Of a stretch of 64,000 nucleotides of DNA, positions 44,168-53,125 are shown piece by piece; the stretch's first letter is position 1, and each line of letters starts with the position of its first letter. The DNA comes from Poriferisodalis sp965204125 (GTDB lineage Bacteria > Actinomycetota > Acidimicrobiia > Acidimicrobiales > Poriferisodalaceae): positions 682,001 to 746,000 of the forward strand of contig NZ_OZ241968.1 in assembly GCF_965204125.1 (NCBI RefSeq), read 5' to 3'. Below the pieces are notes generated by a model. The model searched no databases. It was not told the origin of the DNA and saw only the letters and a list, made by a program, of their open reading frames with translations. Position numbers and translations under genes: made by a program.

Positions 44168-46674
44168 GACCGCAAGCCCTGGTTCTGCGGGTCGTAGGCC
44201 GATTCGGCTAGCACAGTCGCTGTGCGCCGTTCGCCGAGCAGGTCCAGCTCGAAGGTGCTGCCGGGGGCTTCGAACTGTGGGTCGACGTACACGAAGGCCA
44301 AGCTGCGGCCCACGGTGTGTCCCCAGGCACCGCTCGTGCCGATGCCCATGGGCTCGTCACTGCCCGGCGCAAAGGCCGGCTCGTTGCCGCGGACGTCGTT
44401 GCCCATCGGACCCATCTCGGTGTCCACCTCGCAGTACACGAGCACCATGGACAGCGGCTCGCCCTGCTGCTCAGACTCTCGCCGAGCCTGTGCCGCGTCA
44501 CGGCCGAGGAAGGGGCGGCTGTAGTCCACGAACCGCCCGAGTCGGGCCTCAACCGGCGTGATCTCGGTGGTCAGCTCGCTGCCCCATGCCTTGTAGGCCT
44601 TCTCGATGCGCATGACGTTCATGGCGTAGCTGCCGAAGTGCACCAGGCCGTGGGACTCGCCGGCTTCGGCGACTGCGTCATACACGCGGGCCAGATCGTC
44701 CATCGGGCAGTGCAGCTCCCAGCCCAGTTCGCCGACGTAGGACACCCGCAGCGCGATGACGGGCACGCCTGCCACCGAGATCTGCTGGGCAGTCAGCCAG
44801 CTGAACCCGTCGTTGCTGAGGTCGGCGTCGGTCACCGGCGACAGCACGTCACGTGCACGCGGGCCGGTCACCCCCAAGATGGCGGTGCTGTCGGTGGCGT
44901 CGCGCACACTCACCTGCTCGTCGGCCTCGACGTGATCGCGCAGCCAGTCGAGGTCGTGGCTCTGGCCCATGATCGCGGAGGCCAGCCAGAACCGGTCCGG
45001 CGCCAGCCGTGCAATGGTCATCTCGCACTCGATGCCGCCCAGCTCGGTGAGCATGTGCGTCAGGCGGATGCCGCCGTCGCGCCCGGGCAGGCGGTTGGCT
45101 GACAGCCGATCCAGCAGGGCGGCCGCATCGGGCCCGGTCACCTCGAACTTGGCGAATGCGCTCAGATCGGCCACGCCCACCCGCTCGCGAACGCCGCGCA
45201 CCTCGGCACCGACGATGTCATGCGCGTTGGAGCGACGGAACGAGTGCGCTTCAGGCGTGCCGTCGGGCGAGAAGTACTGGGGGCGCTCCCACCCGTAGAT
45301 CTCCTGCCACTGCGCTCCCAGCGCGTCAAAGCGGCCCCACAGCGGCGTGGTCTTGACCGGCCTGCCGGCGGCTCGCTGCTCCCCCGGCAGCCGCACTTGG
45401 TACATCTCGTGGTACTCGTCGAGCGCCTTCTCGAGGGCGAACTGCGACTTGGGGCCGGTGTGGTCGCCGAAGCGGCGCGGATCCATGGCGCGCACGTTGA
45501 TCTCGGTCTGGCCGTGAACCATCCACTGCGCCAGGAACTTCCCGGCACCCGGGCCTTGGGTGATGCCGATGGATGCCCCGTTGCAGTGCCAGTAGTTGCG
45601 CACCCCCGGTGCGGGCCCCATGAGATAGCCCGAGTCGGGGGTGTGGGTGATCGGCCCGGACACAACTTGCTTGATGCCCGCGTCGGACAGCACGCCGATG
45701 CGCTGCTGAGCGAAGTCGAGGCATTCTTCGAGTACGTCGAGGTTCTCGCCGGGCAGGTGGAAGTGCAGGTCCCAGTCGATGCCGTCGACGCCGTAGGACC
45801 GGGAGCCGGACATCTCGTACGGCCCAATGAGCAGGCCATCGATCTCCTGGCGGTAGTAGCACGAGGCGCGGGGATCGCGCACCACTGGCAGTTCGAAATC
45901 GAGGGCTTCGACTTCGGGCACGGTCTCGGTCACCAAGTACTGGTGGATAACCGACACGATCGGAACGTCGAGCCCGATCATGGCGCCGAGCTGGGGTGCG
46001 TAGTGCCCGGCGGCGTTCACGACGTGCTCGCAGTGGATGGTGTCCTGCTCGTCGCGGCCGTTCGAACCGTTGCGGCGGCGGGCCGGATCGGCACCGCCGC
46101 GCACGATCGTGACATCCCAACTGCCGTCGGCGCGCTGGGACATGCCGGTCACGAGCGTGTGGCGCATGATCCGGCAGCCGAGGTCGCGGGCACCCTTGGC
46201 CATGGCGTTCGTGCAGCTCGACGGATCGGTCCAGCCGTCATGGGGTGTGTAGAAGCCGAGTCGCACGTCGTCGAGATCGGTCAGCAGCGGGTGCCGTTCG
46301 GCAATCTCCGCGGGGCCGATCAGATGCGACTCGACACCGATCTGGGTGAGCATGGCGTGGACGTAGTGGTGCCAGTCGGCCTCGTCGGCCGTGCGCGCCA
46401 ATCGGATTGCGCCGCAGCCGTGCCAGCCCGCCGACAGTCCTGTCTCGGCTTCGAGGCGCGGGTAGAGAGCGACCGCCTCCTGGTGCACCTTGGCCATGTT
46501 GAGATCGCCGATGAAGTTCGGGATCAGGCCGGCCGCGTGCCAGGTGGACCCAGAGGTGAGCTCGCCCTTCTCGACCAGGATCGTGTCGGTCCAGCCTTCG
46601 TGCGCGAGGGCATACAGCAGGCCGGCCCCCATCGCGCCGCCGCCGATGATGACGCATTGCGCTTGTTCAGGCAT
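44164..46674 (-). CDS. FAD-dependent dimethylglycine/sarcosine dehydrogenase-like protein with GcvT domain
   Basis: This 836-residue protein joins an FAD/DAO domain (CVIIGGGAMGAGLLYALAHE, SGSTWHAAGLI) to a C-terminal aminomethyltransferase (GcvT) domain from about residue 440 (RVGVADLSAFAKFEV, VSYVGELGWELH). Family members oxidise N-methyl groups and pass the one-carbon unit to tetrahydrofolate. It is upstream of and coupled to the MttB-like gene, so the two may act on successive methylated amines. The exact substrate is inferred only from the family. Confidence 0.88.
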   Translation of the reverse strand: MPEQAQCVIIGGGAMGAGLLYALAHEGWTDTILVEKGELTSGSTWHAAGLIPNFIGDLNMAKVHQEAVALYPRLEAETGLSAGWHGCGAIRLARTADEADWHHYVHAMLTQIGVESHLIGPAEIAERHPLLTDLDDVRLGFYTPHDGWTDPSSCTNAMAKGARDLGCRIMRHTLVTGMSQRADGSWDVTIVRGGADPARRRNGSNGRDEQDTIHCEHVVNAAGHYAPQLGAMIGLDVPIVSVIHQYLVTETVPEVEALDFELPVVRDPRASCYYRQEIDGLLIGPYEMSGSRSYGVDGIDWDLHFHLPGENLDVLEECLDFAQQRIGVLSDAGIKQVVSGPITHTPDSGYLMGPAPGVRNYWHCNGASIGITQGPGAGKFLAQWMVHGQTEINVRAMDPRRFGDHTGPKSQFALEKALDEYHEMYQVRLPGEQRAAGRPVKTTPLWGRFDALGAQWQEIYGWERPQYFSPDGTPEAHSFRRSNAHDIVGAEVRGVRERVGVADLSAFAKFEVTGPDAAALLDRLSANRLPGRDGGIRLTHMLTELGGIECEMTIARLAPDRFWLASAIMGQSHDLDWLRDHVEADEQVSVRDATDSTAILGVTGPRARDVLSPVTDADLSNDGFSWLTAQQISVAGVPVIALRVSYVGELGWELHCPMDDLARVYDAVAEAGESHGLVHFGSYAMNVMRIEKAYKAWGSELTTEITPVEARLGRFVDYSRPFLGRDAAQARRESEQQGEPLSMVLVYCEVDTEMGPMGNDVRGNEPAFAPGSDEPMGIGTSGAWGHTVGRSLAFVYVDPQFEAPGSTFELDLLGERRTATVLAESAYDPQNQGLRS

Positions 46675-46737
46675 GCTCAGCGATGCCGGGCCTGCTCAGA
46701 CATACACAGGTCCCCATTTGTCCAGGCCAAAGGTGAG

Positions 46738-46755
46738 CCGAACCCCCCGGTTCGG
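46738..46755. other. 7-bp hairpin in the inter-dehydrogenase spacer
   Basis: CCGAACC and GGTTCGG form a perfect 7-bp stem with a CCCC loop in the 195-nt spacer. It could terminate the upstream operon or be an operator. There is no T-tract. Confidence 0.4.
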
Positions 46756-46773
46756 GCCCCGTGGCATGCCGAC

Positions 46774-46809
46774 GTGGTGCGCGCAAATTACCACCGCTCC
46801 GCGCACCAC
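46774..46809. promoter_or_regulatory. 9-bp inverted repeat upstream of the DMGDH/MttB operon
   Basis: GTGGTGCGC (46774-46782) and GCGCACCAC (46801-46809) form a perfect inverted repeat with an 18-nt, A/T-richer centre. Centre-to-centre spacing of 27 bp allows an operator as well as an RNA stem. It sits about 100-135 nt upstream of the 836-residue dehydrogenase gene. Confidence 0.4.
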
Positions 46810-46869
46810 TGCGCGCATCTTGACGCTCTTGAATATGCAATCCGAAAGTTCAGGTTGCAGATCGCAGGA

Positions 46870-49413
46870 CTACAGGCGGACGCGCTGGTTGGTGGGGTCG
46901 TAGAAGCTGCGGATCGACGGCGTGGCGGTGATGCGGCGGCCGGCGATCTCGATGTCGAAGCTGCTGGCTTCGAGCCAGGACTTGGTGACGGCCTGCGGCT
47001 CGGGGTCGGCCGCGGACGGGTGCGTCACGTAGCCCATCGCCAGGCAGCGGTCCTCGGTGTAGCTCCACATGGCCGAGGTGACCCGTCCGACGAGCTCGCC
47101 GTCGCGGCGGATCGGTTCGTCGTGATAGGCGAGCAGGTCGGGGTCTTCGATGCGGAACTGGATGAGCCGCCGCGTGCGCGGCTCGTGACGCTGCGATTCC
47201 AGCGCGGCGCGGCCGATGAAGTCCCGCTGCTTGTCCCACGCGATCGCGAAGCCCAGACCGGCCTCCAGCGGCGTGTCCTCGTCGCTGATGTCGTGGCCCC
47301 AGTGGCGGTATCCGCATTCCAGACGCAGGGTGTTCATGGCGTGGTAGCCCGCGTGGCCAAGCTGCAGTGAGTCATCGGCCGCTGCAGCGTCCTTGAGTGC
47401 CTCGTACACCGCCACCGCTCGCTCGTTGCGGACGTAGAGCTCCCAGCCGAGCTCGCCGACGTAGCTCATACGAATCGCGAGCACCTCCATCGGGCCGCCT
47501 GCTGTCGCGACATCGATGTGCTGAGCACTGCCGAAGCCGAAGGACTCGTTGTCGAGCGGGGTGTCGGTGACGCAGCTCAGCAGCTCGCGCGAGCGTGGGC
47601 CCATCAGCCCCAGCACAGCCCAGTCGTCGGTCACGTCTGCAATTTCGACGTCCCGTCCTCGGCAGTGACGCCGCAGCCACGCCCAATCACGGGTCTGGCA
47701 AGCCGCCGACGTGACCACCCAGAAGTCGTCATCGCCGAGCCGCGTCACGGTCAGATCAGCCTCGATGCCGCCGCGCTCGTTGCACCACTGGGTGTACACG
47801 GCACGCCCGGCAGGCACATCGACGTCGGCGACGCTGAGCGTGTCGAGCACATCCAGTGCGTCTGGGCCCCGCACCGTGAACTTGACGAACGACGACTGAT
47901 CGAACACCGCCACGCCGTTGCGGACGGCATCGCACTCGCGGCCTGCGTTGGACCACCAGTTCTGCTTGCCGTAGCTGTAGCGGTACTCCCGCTCCTGGCC
48001 GGGCTCGGCGAACCAGTTGGCCCGCTCCCAGCCCGCCGTCTCGCCGAACACGGCGCCCGCCGCATCCATGGCGTCGTGCAGTGCCGAGCGGCGCTGGTCA
48101 CGGGCGCTCGTGTACTGGAAGAACGGCCAGTGCATCGCGTACAGCAGCCCGAGACTCTCGCTGATGCGCTCGCCCAGATACGTCTCGTCGGCCTGGAACG
48201 GCATGGCCCGGCGGATGTCCACTGCGCACAGGTCCATCGGCGGCTGCCGGTCCGCGATCCAGTCGGCCAGCACCCAGCCCGCCCCGCCGGCCGACTGGAT
48301 GCCCACGGAGTTGAAGCCCGCGGCCACGAAGCAGCCGTCGACCTCAGGCGCCTCGCCGAGGTAATAGGTGCCGTCGGGGGTGAACGACTCGGGACCGTTG
48401 AAGAACAGCTGCACCCCGCAGTCCGCCAACACCGGCACGCGGTGGCACGAACGCTCATAGACCGGGCCGACATGGTCCCAGTCCTCGTCCAGCGTGCCGA
48501 ACTTGAAGTTGCGCGGGATGCCGCCGAGGCGCCACACCTTGGCTGCCGGCTCGAAGAAACCGACCATCAGCTTGCCGGTCTCTTCCTTGAAGTACGTGAA
48601 GTTGGTGGGGTCGCGCACGATGGGCGTGGAGGTGTCGAGCCCTTCGAGCGGCTCGGTGACTACGTAGAAGTGCTCGCACGCCTGCAGCGGAACGTTCACG
48701 CCGATCTGTGCGGCGAGATGGCGGGTCCACATGCCCGTGGCCAGCACCACGGTCTCGGTCTCGATGAGGTGGTCGCCCCCGGCGGCGCCGCCTGCCGGCT
48801 CAGTCCGGACGCCGCTGATGGCACCGTTGCGGGTCTCCAGCTCGGTGACGGCAACGCCCTCGATGATGCGGCACCCGCGAGCACGTGCGCCCTTGGCCAG
48901 CGCCATCGTGACATCGACCGGTGACACCATCCCGTCGTCGGGCAGGTACAGCGCGCCGACCAGGTCGTCGGTTCGCATCAGCGGCCACATCTGCGACAGC
49001 TCGTCCATGTCGAGCTCGCGGGACTCGACACCGATGGACCTGCCCATGGATGCGCCACGCAGGATCTCCTCCCAGCGCTCGCCGTCGGATGCCACCGAGA
49101 TCGAGCCCGGCGCCCGGAATCCCGTCGCCTGACCTGTCTCGTCCTCCAGCGCTTCGAACAAGCGCACGGTGTAGGTGGCCAGCTTGGTCAGGCTGTAGGT
49201 CGACTTGAGCTGCGCTGCTAATCCGGCCGCGTGCCAGGTCGTGCCCGAGGTGAGCTGGTTCTGCTCCAGCAACAACACGTCGGTGATGCCTCGCCGCACC
49301 AAGTGGTACGCAACCGCGCAGCCCACGACACCGCCGCCCACGACGACCACTTCGGCACGATCTGGAAGCGAGCGATCGCCAAGGGCGCGCCCGGGTGATG
49401 TCTGTTCTGCCAT
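46870..49413 (-). CDS. Second FAD-dependent dimethylglycine/sarcosine dehydrogenase-like protein
   Basis: This 847-residue protein has the same FAD-GcvT layout as its neighbour: VVVGGGVVGCAVAYHLVRRG near residue 23, SGTTWHAAGLAAQL, and a folate-binding C-terminal half (YVGELGWELYVRNERAVAVY). Sequence identity to the neighbouring 836-residue protein appears modest, so it probably has a different methylated substrate. GAGGCGG precedes the ATG. It follows the FMN oxidase gene by 10 nt and probably shares its transcript. Confidence 0.88.
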   Translation of the reverse strand: MAEQTSPGRALGDRSLPDRAEVVVVGGGVVGCAVAYHLVRRGITDVLLLEQNQLTSGTTWHAAGLAAQLKSTYSLTKLATYTVRLFEALEDETGQATGFRAPGSISVASDGERWEEILRGASMGRSIGVESRELDMDELSQMWPLMRTDDLVGALYLPDDGMVSPVDVTMALAKGARARGCRIIEGVAVTELETRNGAISGVRTEPAGGAAGGDHLIETETVVLATGMWTRHLAAQIGVNVPLQACEHFYVVTEPLEGLDTSTPIVRDPTNFTYFKEETGKLMVGFFEPAAKVWRLGGIPRNFKFGTLDEDWDHVGPVYERSCHRVPVLADCGVQLFFNGPESFTPDGTYYLGEAPEVDGCFVAAGFNSVGIQSAGGAGWVLADWIADRQPPMDLCAVDIRRAMPFQADETYLGERISESLGLLYAMHWPFFQYTSARDQRRSALHDAMDAAGAVFGETAGWERANWFAEPGQEREYRYSYGKQNWWSNAGRECDAVRNGVAVFDQSSFVKFTVRGPDALDVLDTLSVADVDVPAGRAVYTQWCNERGGIEADLTVTRLGDDDFWVVTSAACQTRDWAWLRRHCRGRDVEIADVTDDWAVLGLMGPRSRELLSCVTDTPLDNESFGFGSAQHIDVATAGGPMEVLAIRMSYVGELGWELYVRNERAVAVYEALKDAAAADDSLQLGHAGYHAMNTLRLECGYRHWGHDISDEDTPLEAGLGFAIAWDKQRDFIGRAALESQRHEPRTRRLIQFRIEDPDLLAYHDEPIRRDGELVGRVTSAMWSYTEDRCLAMGYVTHPSAADPEPQAVTKSWLEASSFDIEIAGRRITATPSIRSFYDPTNQRVRL

Positions 49414-49423
49414 CAGTGCCGCC

Positions 49424-50662
49424 TCAGACGCGTTCGAGCAGGTCGGGGGTCAGGTCCGCAGTGGAACGAACGCCATTCAGGCGCATCGTGCGGGTCATCC
49501 CCTCGACGAAATAGTTGAGCACCCAGTCGACACCAGTCTCGCCTGCAGCGCCGAGGGCATACAGGTATGCCCGGCCGATCATCGCTGAGTCGGCTCCGAG
49601 AGCCAGCGCCTTCACGATGTCGCTGCCGCGCCGGATGCCCCCGTCGCAGATCACCTCGCAACGGTCGCCGACGGCCTCTCGGATGGCAGGCACGCACTCC
49701 ACCGGCGCCGGTGCCCCGTCGAGCTGGCGCCCGCCGTGATTCGACACAATGACCGCGTCGAGCTCCATGTCGGCAGCGATTTTGGCGTCGTCGGGCGACA
49801 GCACCCCCTTGAGCATCACGGGCCCGTCCCAGCGATCGCGGAACCACTCGATGTCATCCCATGACAGCGACGGATCGAATTGGCTGTTGATGTAGTCGGC
49901 CAGCGCCACGGCATCGCCGCCGTCGCCGCCCGCAGCCCCCTCGCAATTCGAGAATTTGATCGGTTCGTTGCTGAGGAAGTCCAGCAGCCAGCGGGGATGC
50001 ATCAGCCCGTCGATGATCGTGTCGGGGCCCAGCTTGGGCGGAAGGCTGAAGCCGTGCCGGACGTCGCGCTCGCGGCGACCGAGCACCGCAGTGTCGACTG
50101 TGATCATGATGGCCTCGTAGCCGGCCGCCGCAGAGCGCTTCAGCAGATCGGCCATCAGCTCGCGGTCGCGCCAGACGTACACCTGGAAGAACTTCCTGCC
50201 GTCACAGACATCAGCGACCTCCTCCACCGAGCGCGTCCCCATGGTCGACAGCGAGTACGGGATGCCGGCGCGCTCGGCGGCGCGGGCCACGGCCAGCTCC
50301 CCCTGAGAGTGGGCGATGCGGTCAAAGCCGGTCGGTGCGATGACGAGCGGGATCGGCACTTCTCGGCCCAGGACCTTGCCCGAGATGTCCACATCGGTGA
50401 CGTCTCGCAGCACTCGAGGCCGGAACTGCCAGCGGTGATACGCGGAGACGCTGCGCTCGGCGCTGACCTCGTCCTCCGCTGCCCCGTCGATGTAGTCGAA
50501 GCAGCCGCCCGGCATGCGGCGTTTGGCCATGCGGCGCAGGTCAGACACGTCGGCGGCGCGGATCAGGTGCCGTTTGTCGGCATCGCGTTCGAACTCGCCG
50601 AACTGCATGACGCTGCGGGCCGTTTCGTAGGCCTGCGATACCCATTTCGTCAACCCCGCCAT
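49424..50662 (-). CDS. FMN-dependent alpha-hydroxyacid dehydrogenase/oxidase
   Basis: This 412-residue FMN TIM-barrel protein of the glycolate/lactate oxidase family has MPGGCFDYIDGAAEDEVS, VIAPTGFDRIAHSQGE, VIVSNHGGRQLDGAPAPVEC with the catalytic His, and GGIRRGSDIVKALALGA. It oxidises L-2-hydroxyacids to 2-oxoacids. The ATG at 50662 is supported by TAGAGT 8 nt upstream; the longer frame would overlap the divergent aminotransferase. Confidence 0.88.
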   Translation of the reverse strand: MAGLTKWVSQAYETARSVMQFGEFERDADKRHLIRAADVSDLRRMAKRRMPGGCFDYIDGAAEDEVSAERSVSAYHRWQFRPRVLRDVTDVDISGKVLGREVPIPLVIAPTGFDRIAHSQGELAVARAAERAGIPYSLSTMGTRSVEEVADVCDGRKFFQVYVWRDRELMADLLKRSAAAGYEAIMITVDTAVLGRRERDVRHGFSLPPKLGPDTIIDGLMHPRWLLDFLSNEPIKFSNCEGAAGGDGGDAVALADYINSQFDPSLSWDDIEWFRDRWDGPVMLKGVLSPDDAKIAADMELDAVIVSNHGGRQLDGAPAPVECVPAIREAVGDRCEVICDGGIRRGSDIVKALALGADSAMIGRAYLYALGAAGETGVDWVLNYFVEGMTRTMRLNGVRSTADLTPDLLERV

Positions 50663-50670
50663 GGACGCGA

Positions 50671-50676
50671 ACTCTA
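50671..50676 (-). promoter_or_regulatory. -10 element TAGAGT, leaderless, overlapping the divergent one
   Basis: TAGAGT on the minus strand lies 8 nt before the FMN oxidase ATG. It shares two base pairs with the plus-strand TACGAT element. Confidence 0.45.
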
Positions 50677-50680
50677 CGAT
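50675..50680 (+). promoter_or_regulatory. -10 element TACGAT, leaderless, overlapping the divergent one
   Basis: TACGAT lies exactly 6 nt before the aminotransferase ATG. The two genes are divergent with only 24 nt between their start codons, so the two promoters cannot be used at the same moment. Confidence 0.5.
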
Positions 50681-50686
50681 GTCGCC

Positions 50687-51976
50687 ATGGCCACAAACGC
50701 CGATCTGGCAGAGCGTTACCGCGCGATCCTGCCCAGCTTCATCAGCCCGCTGTACGAGCGACCGGTCTCGATCGACCGCGGCGAGGGGAGCTATGTCTTC
50801 GACAGCGAAGGCACCCGCTACCTGGACTTCTTCGGCGGGATCCTCACCACCATGATCGGGCACGCCAATCCCGTTGTAGTCGAGGCCGTACAGGCCCAGG
50901 CAGCCAAGGTGATGCACACTTCGACGCTGTATCTGAACGAGGAGATGATCTCGTTCGCCGAAGAGGTGGCGGCCGTCTCGGGCATTCCCGACCCCCGGGT
51001 GCTGTTCACCACGTCGGGCAGCGAGGCCAACGACACCGCGATCCTGCTAGCGACCAACTACCGCAATAGCAACCAGGTGTTGGCGATGCGCAACAGCTAC
51101 CACGGCCGCTCGCTCACGGCCCAGGCGATCACCAGCCATCGCGCCTGGTCCACCAGCAGCTACAGCGGGCTCGACGTGCAGTTTGTGCAGGGCGGCTACC
51201 GGCTGCGCAGCCCGTTCCGGCAGCTCGACGACGACGCCTTCACCAATGCCTGCGTGGAGGATCTCGTCCAGCTCATCGACATGACCGATTCCGGCGGCTT
51301 CTCGGCACTCATCGCCGAGCCCATCCAGGGGGTCGGCGGCTTTGCCACGCCGCCCGATGGCTTCTTCGGGGCCATGGGCAAGGTGCTGCACTCGGAGGGG
51401 ATCCTGTTCATCTCCGACGAGGTGCAGTCGGGCTGGGGTCGCACCGGCGAGCACTTCTGGGGCTATGAGGCCCACGGCATCACACCCGATGCGATCACCT
51501 TCGCCAAGGGCGTCGGCAATGGCATCACCCTGGCGGGCATCGTCGCCCGGGCCGAACTGATGAACTGCTTGACGCGCAACTCGATCACCACGTTCGGGGG
51601 GAACCCGCTCTCGACCGCAGCGGGGCGGGCGACGCTGCGCTACCTGCTCGAGAACGACCTGCAGGGCAACGCTGCGGCCCGCGGGGCGCAGATGCACGAG
51701 CGCTTGGCCCCCGTGTGCGACGCGTCGCCGCATGTGGCCGAGCTGCGCGGCAAGGGGCTGATGCAGGGTCTCGAGTTCTGCCACGCCGGCAGCATCGAGC
51801 CCGACGCTGCAACCACCGCAGCGGTGCTCGAATCCGCCAAAGACCACGGCCTGCTCGTGGGCAAGGGCGGTCTCTACGGCAACGTCATCCGCATCACGCC
51901 GATGCTGAACGTGACAGAAGCCGAGATGGACGAGGGCCTCGACATCCTCGTGCAGGTGATCGAAGCGCTCGACTGA
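50687..51976 (+). CDS. Class III pyridoxal-phosphate aminotransferase
   Basis: This 429-residue fold-type I aminotransferase has FTTSGSEANDTAILLA, YHGRSLTAQAITSH, the cofactor Asp in FISDEVQSGWGRTG, and the Lys in ITFAKGVGNG. Class III members act on omega-amino acids, 4-aminobutyrate, alanine-glyoxylate or taurine-like amines. Its pairing with hydroxyacid and demethylating dehydrogenases suggests a role in amino-acid or glycine/alanine degradation. The ATG at 50687 is fixed by TACGAT 6 nt upstream. Confidence 0.88.
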   Translation: MATNADLAERYRAILPSFISPLYERPVSIDRGEGSYVFDSEGTRYLDFFGGILTTMIGHANPVVVEAVQAQAAKVMHTSTLYLNEEMISFAEEVAAVSGIPDPRVLFTTSGSEANDTAILLATNYRNSNQVLAMRNSYHGRSLTAQAITSHRAWSTSSYSGLDVQFVQGGYRLRSPFRQLDDDAFTNACVEDLVQLIDMTDSGGFSALIAEPIQGVGGFATPPDGFFGAMGKVLHSEGILFISDEVQSGWGRTGEHFWGYEAHGITPDAITFAKGVGNGITLAGIVARAELMNCLTRNSITTFGGNPLSTAAGRATLRYLLENDLQGNAAARGAQMHERLAPVCDASPHVAELRGKGLMQGLEFCHAGSIEPDAATTAAVLESAKDHGLLVGKGGLYGNVIRITPMLNVTEAEMDEGLDILVQVIEALD

Positions 51977-51983
51977 GCCGGCA

Positions 51984-52005
51984 CGCCCGGGCACTCGGCC
52001 GGGCG
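51984..52005. terminator. Candidate bidirectional terminator hairpin
   Basis: CGCCCGG and CCGGGCG form a 7-bp GC stem with an 8-nt loop between the convergent aminotransferase and MDR dehydrogenase genes. Confidence 0.45.
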
Positions 52006-52017
52006 GCAGCGCGACGG

Positions 52018-53082
52018 TCAGTCGAAGCTGACCGAAACTTTCAGCGCGCCTGCGTCGTGGGGCTCGTGGGCCAGCCGGAAGGCGTCGCCGATCTCGCTCA
52101 CGTCGAACACGTGGCTGACGAGCGGAGACACGTCGATGTCGCCCGAGGCGATGAGCTGCAGCGCTTGGCGGAATGACATGGAGCCCGGTTCGTCCTGGGC
52201 CCCGTAGGTGCTGGCGGCCGAGAGCCGCTTGCGGAAGAACTTCTGGAAGCGGACGTGGATGTTGTCGTCGGTCGACGGCAGTCCGAACCACAAGAGCTGA
52301 CCGTCCATACGCACGAGCTCGACTGAGTCGAGGAACGTGTCGGAGCGGCCGACGGCCTCGACGACATAGTCGGCGCCGCGACCGTTTGTCATGTCCTTGA
52401 CCGCCTCGATGACCCCGGCGTTGCCGAGCTCGGCGGCATTCAGGCACTCGTCCGCGCCGTATGCCTCGGCGACAGCCAGACGAGTCGGCGACAGGTCCGA
52501 GACGATGACCCGCTCGGCGCCTGCCCGCTTCAGCAGGTAGGTGAAGAACAGCCCCGCTGAGCCTTGGCCCATGACCATGACGGTCTCGCCGGTGACATCA
52601 CGTGGGTGCTGGCGCATGGCGTAGATCACGGTGCCGAGTTGCTGGCCCATGAGCAGGTGCGAGCGAGGCACATCGCCAGCCGGCAATGGCACGCAGTAGC
52701 TGGAGTTGACCCGTTGGAAGGCGCAGAAGCACTCGCCTACCGGCGGGTTCGGGAACGTCAGCACGTGCGTGCCCTCGGGCAGGCCCGGCGCCCGGCTCTC
52801 CACCACCATGCCGATGCCTTCGTGACCGGGGAAGCCGTGCGGGCAGGGCGGTCGGTGAGCGAGGCCGGCGCCCATCATCACCATGTGCAGATCACTGCCG
52901 CAGATCGACGCCATCTCCGAGCGGATGAGCACGTCGTAGTTCACCGCCGTCATGCCCAAAGCGGCATCGGGCCGGGATGACGGTGCAGCGTCTGACGACG
53001 CCTCGTCCAGCGGCGGCACCGGGATCTCTTCGCACTCCATGCGACCCACGTCCACCATGCGGCCCGCCTTCATCATCTCCAT
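52018..53082 (-). CDS. Zinc-binding MDR dehydrogenase
   Basis: This 354-residue medium-chain dehydrogenase has the catalytic-zinc segment SICGSDLH and GHEGIGMVVE, and a Rossmann GQGSAGLFFTYLL. The structural zinc-binding four-Cys loop is largely missing. Its specificity is unknown; it may oxidise a polyol or amino alcohol. Residues 25-43 are an unusual Ser/Ala/Asp-rich insertion before the catalytic domain. No clear promoter is seen. Confidence 0.82.
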   Translation of the reverse strand: MEMMKAGRMVDVGRMECEEIPVPPLDEASSDAAPSSRPDAALGMTAVNYDVLIRSEMASICGSDLHMVMMGAGLAHRPPCPHGFPGHEGIGMVVESRAPGLPEGTHVLTFPNPPVGECFCAFQRVNSSYCVPLPAGDVPRSHLLMGQQLGTVIYAMRQHPRDVTGETVMVMGQGSAGLFFTYLLKRAGAERVIVSDLSPTRLAVAEAYGADECLNAAELGNAGVIEAVKDMTNGRGADYVVEAVGRSDTFLDSVELVRMDGQLLWFGLPSTDDNIHVRFQKFFRKRLSAASTYGAQDEPGSMSFRQALQLIASGDIDVSPLVSHVFDVSEIGDAFRLAHEPHDAGALKVSVSFD

Positions 53083-53125
53083 ACGTCTGCTCGCTTTCTG
53101 CCGTGCGCGCTGATTCTGGTCGCTC

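Noticed and set aside
45220..47370. Plus-strand 716-codon frame over the demethylating dehydrogenases
   Set aside because: It is antisense to two well-defined FAD/GcvT genes and has a low-complexity His/Arg/Val-rich translation.
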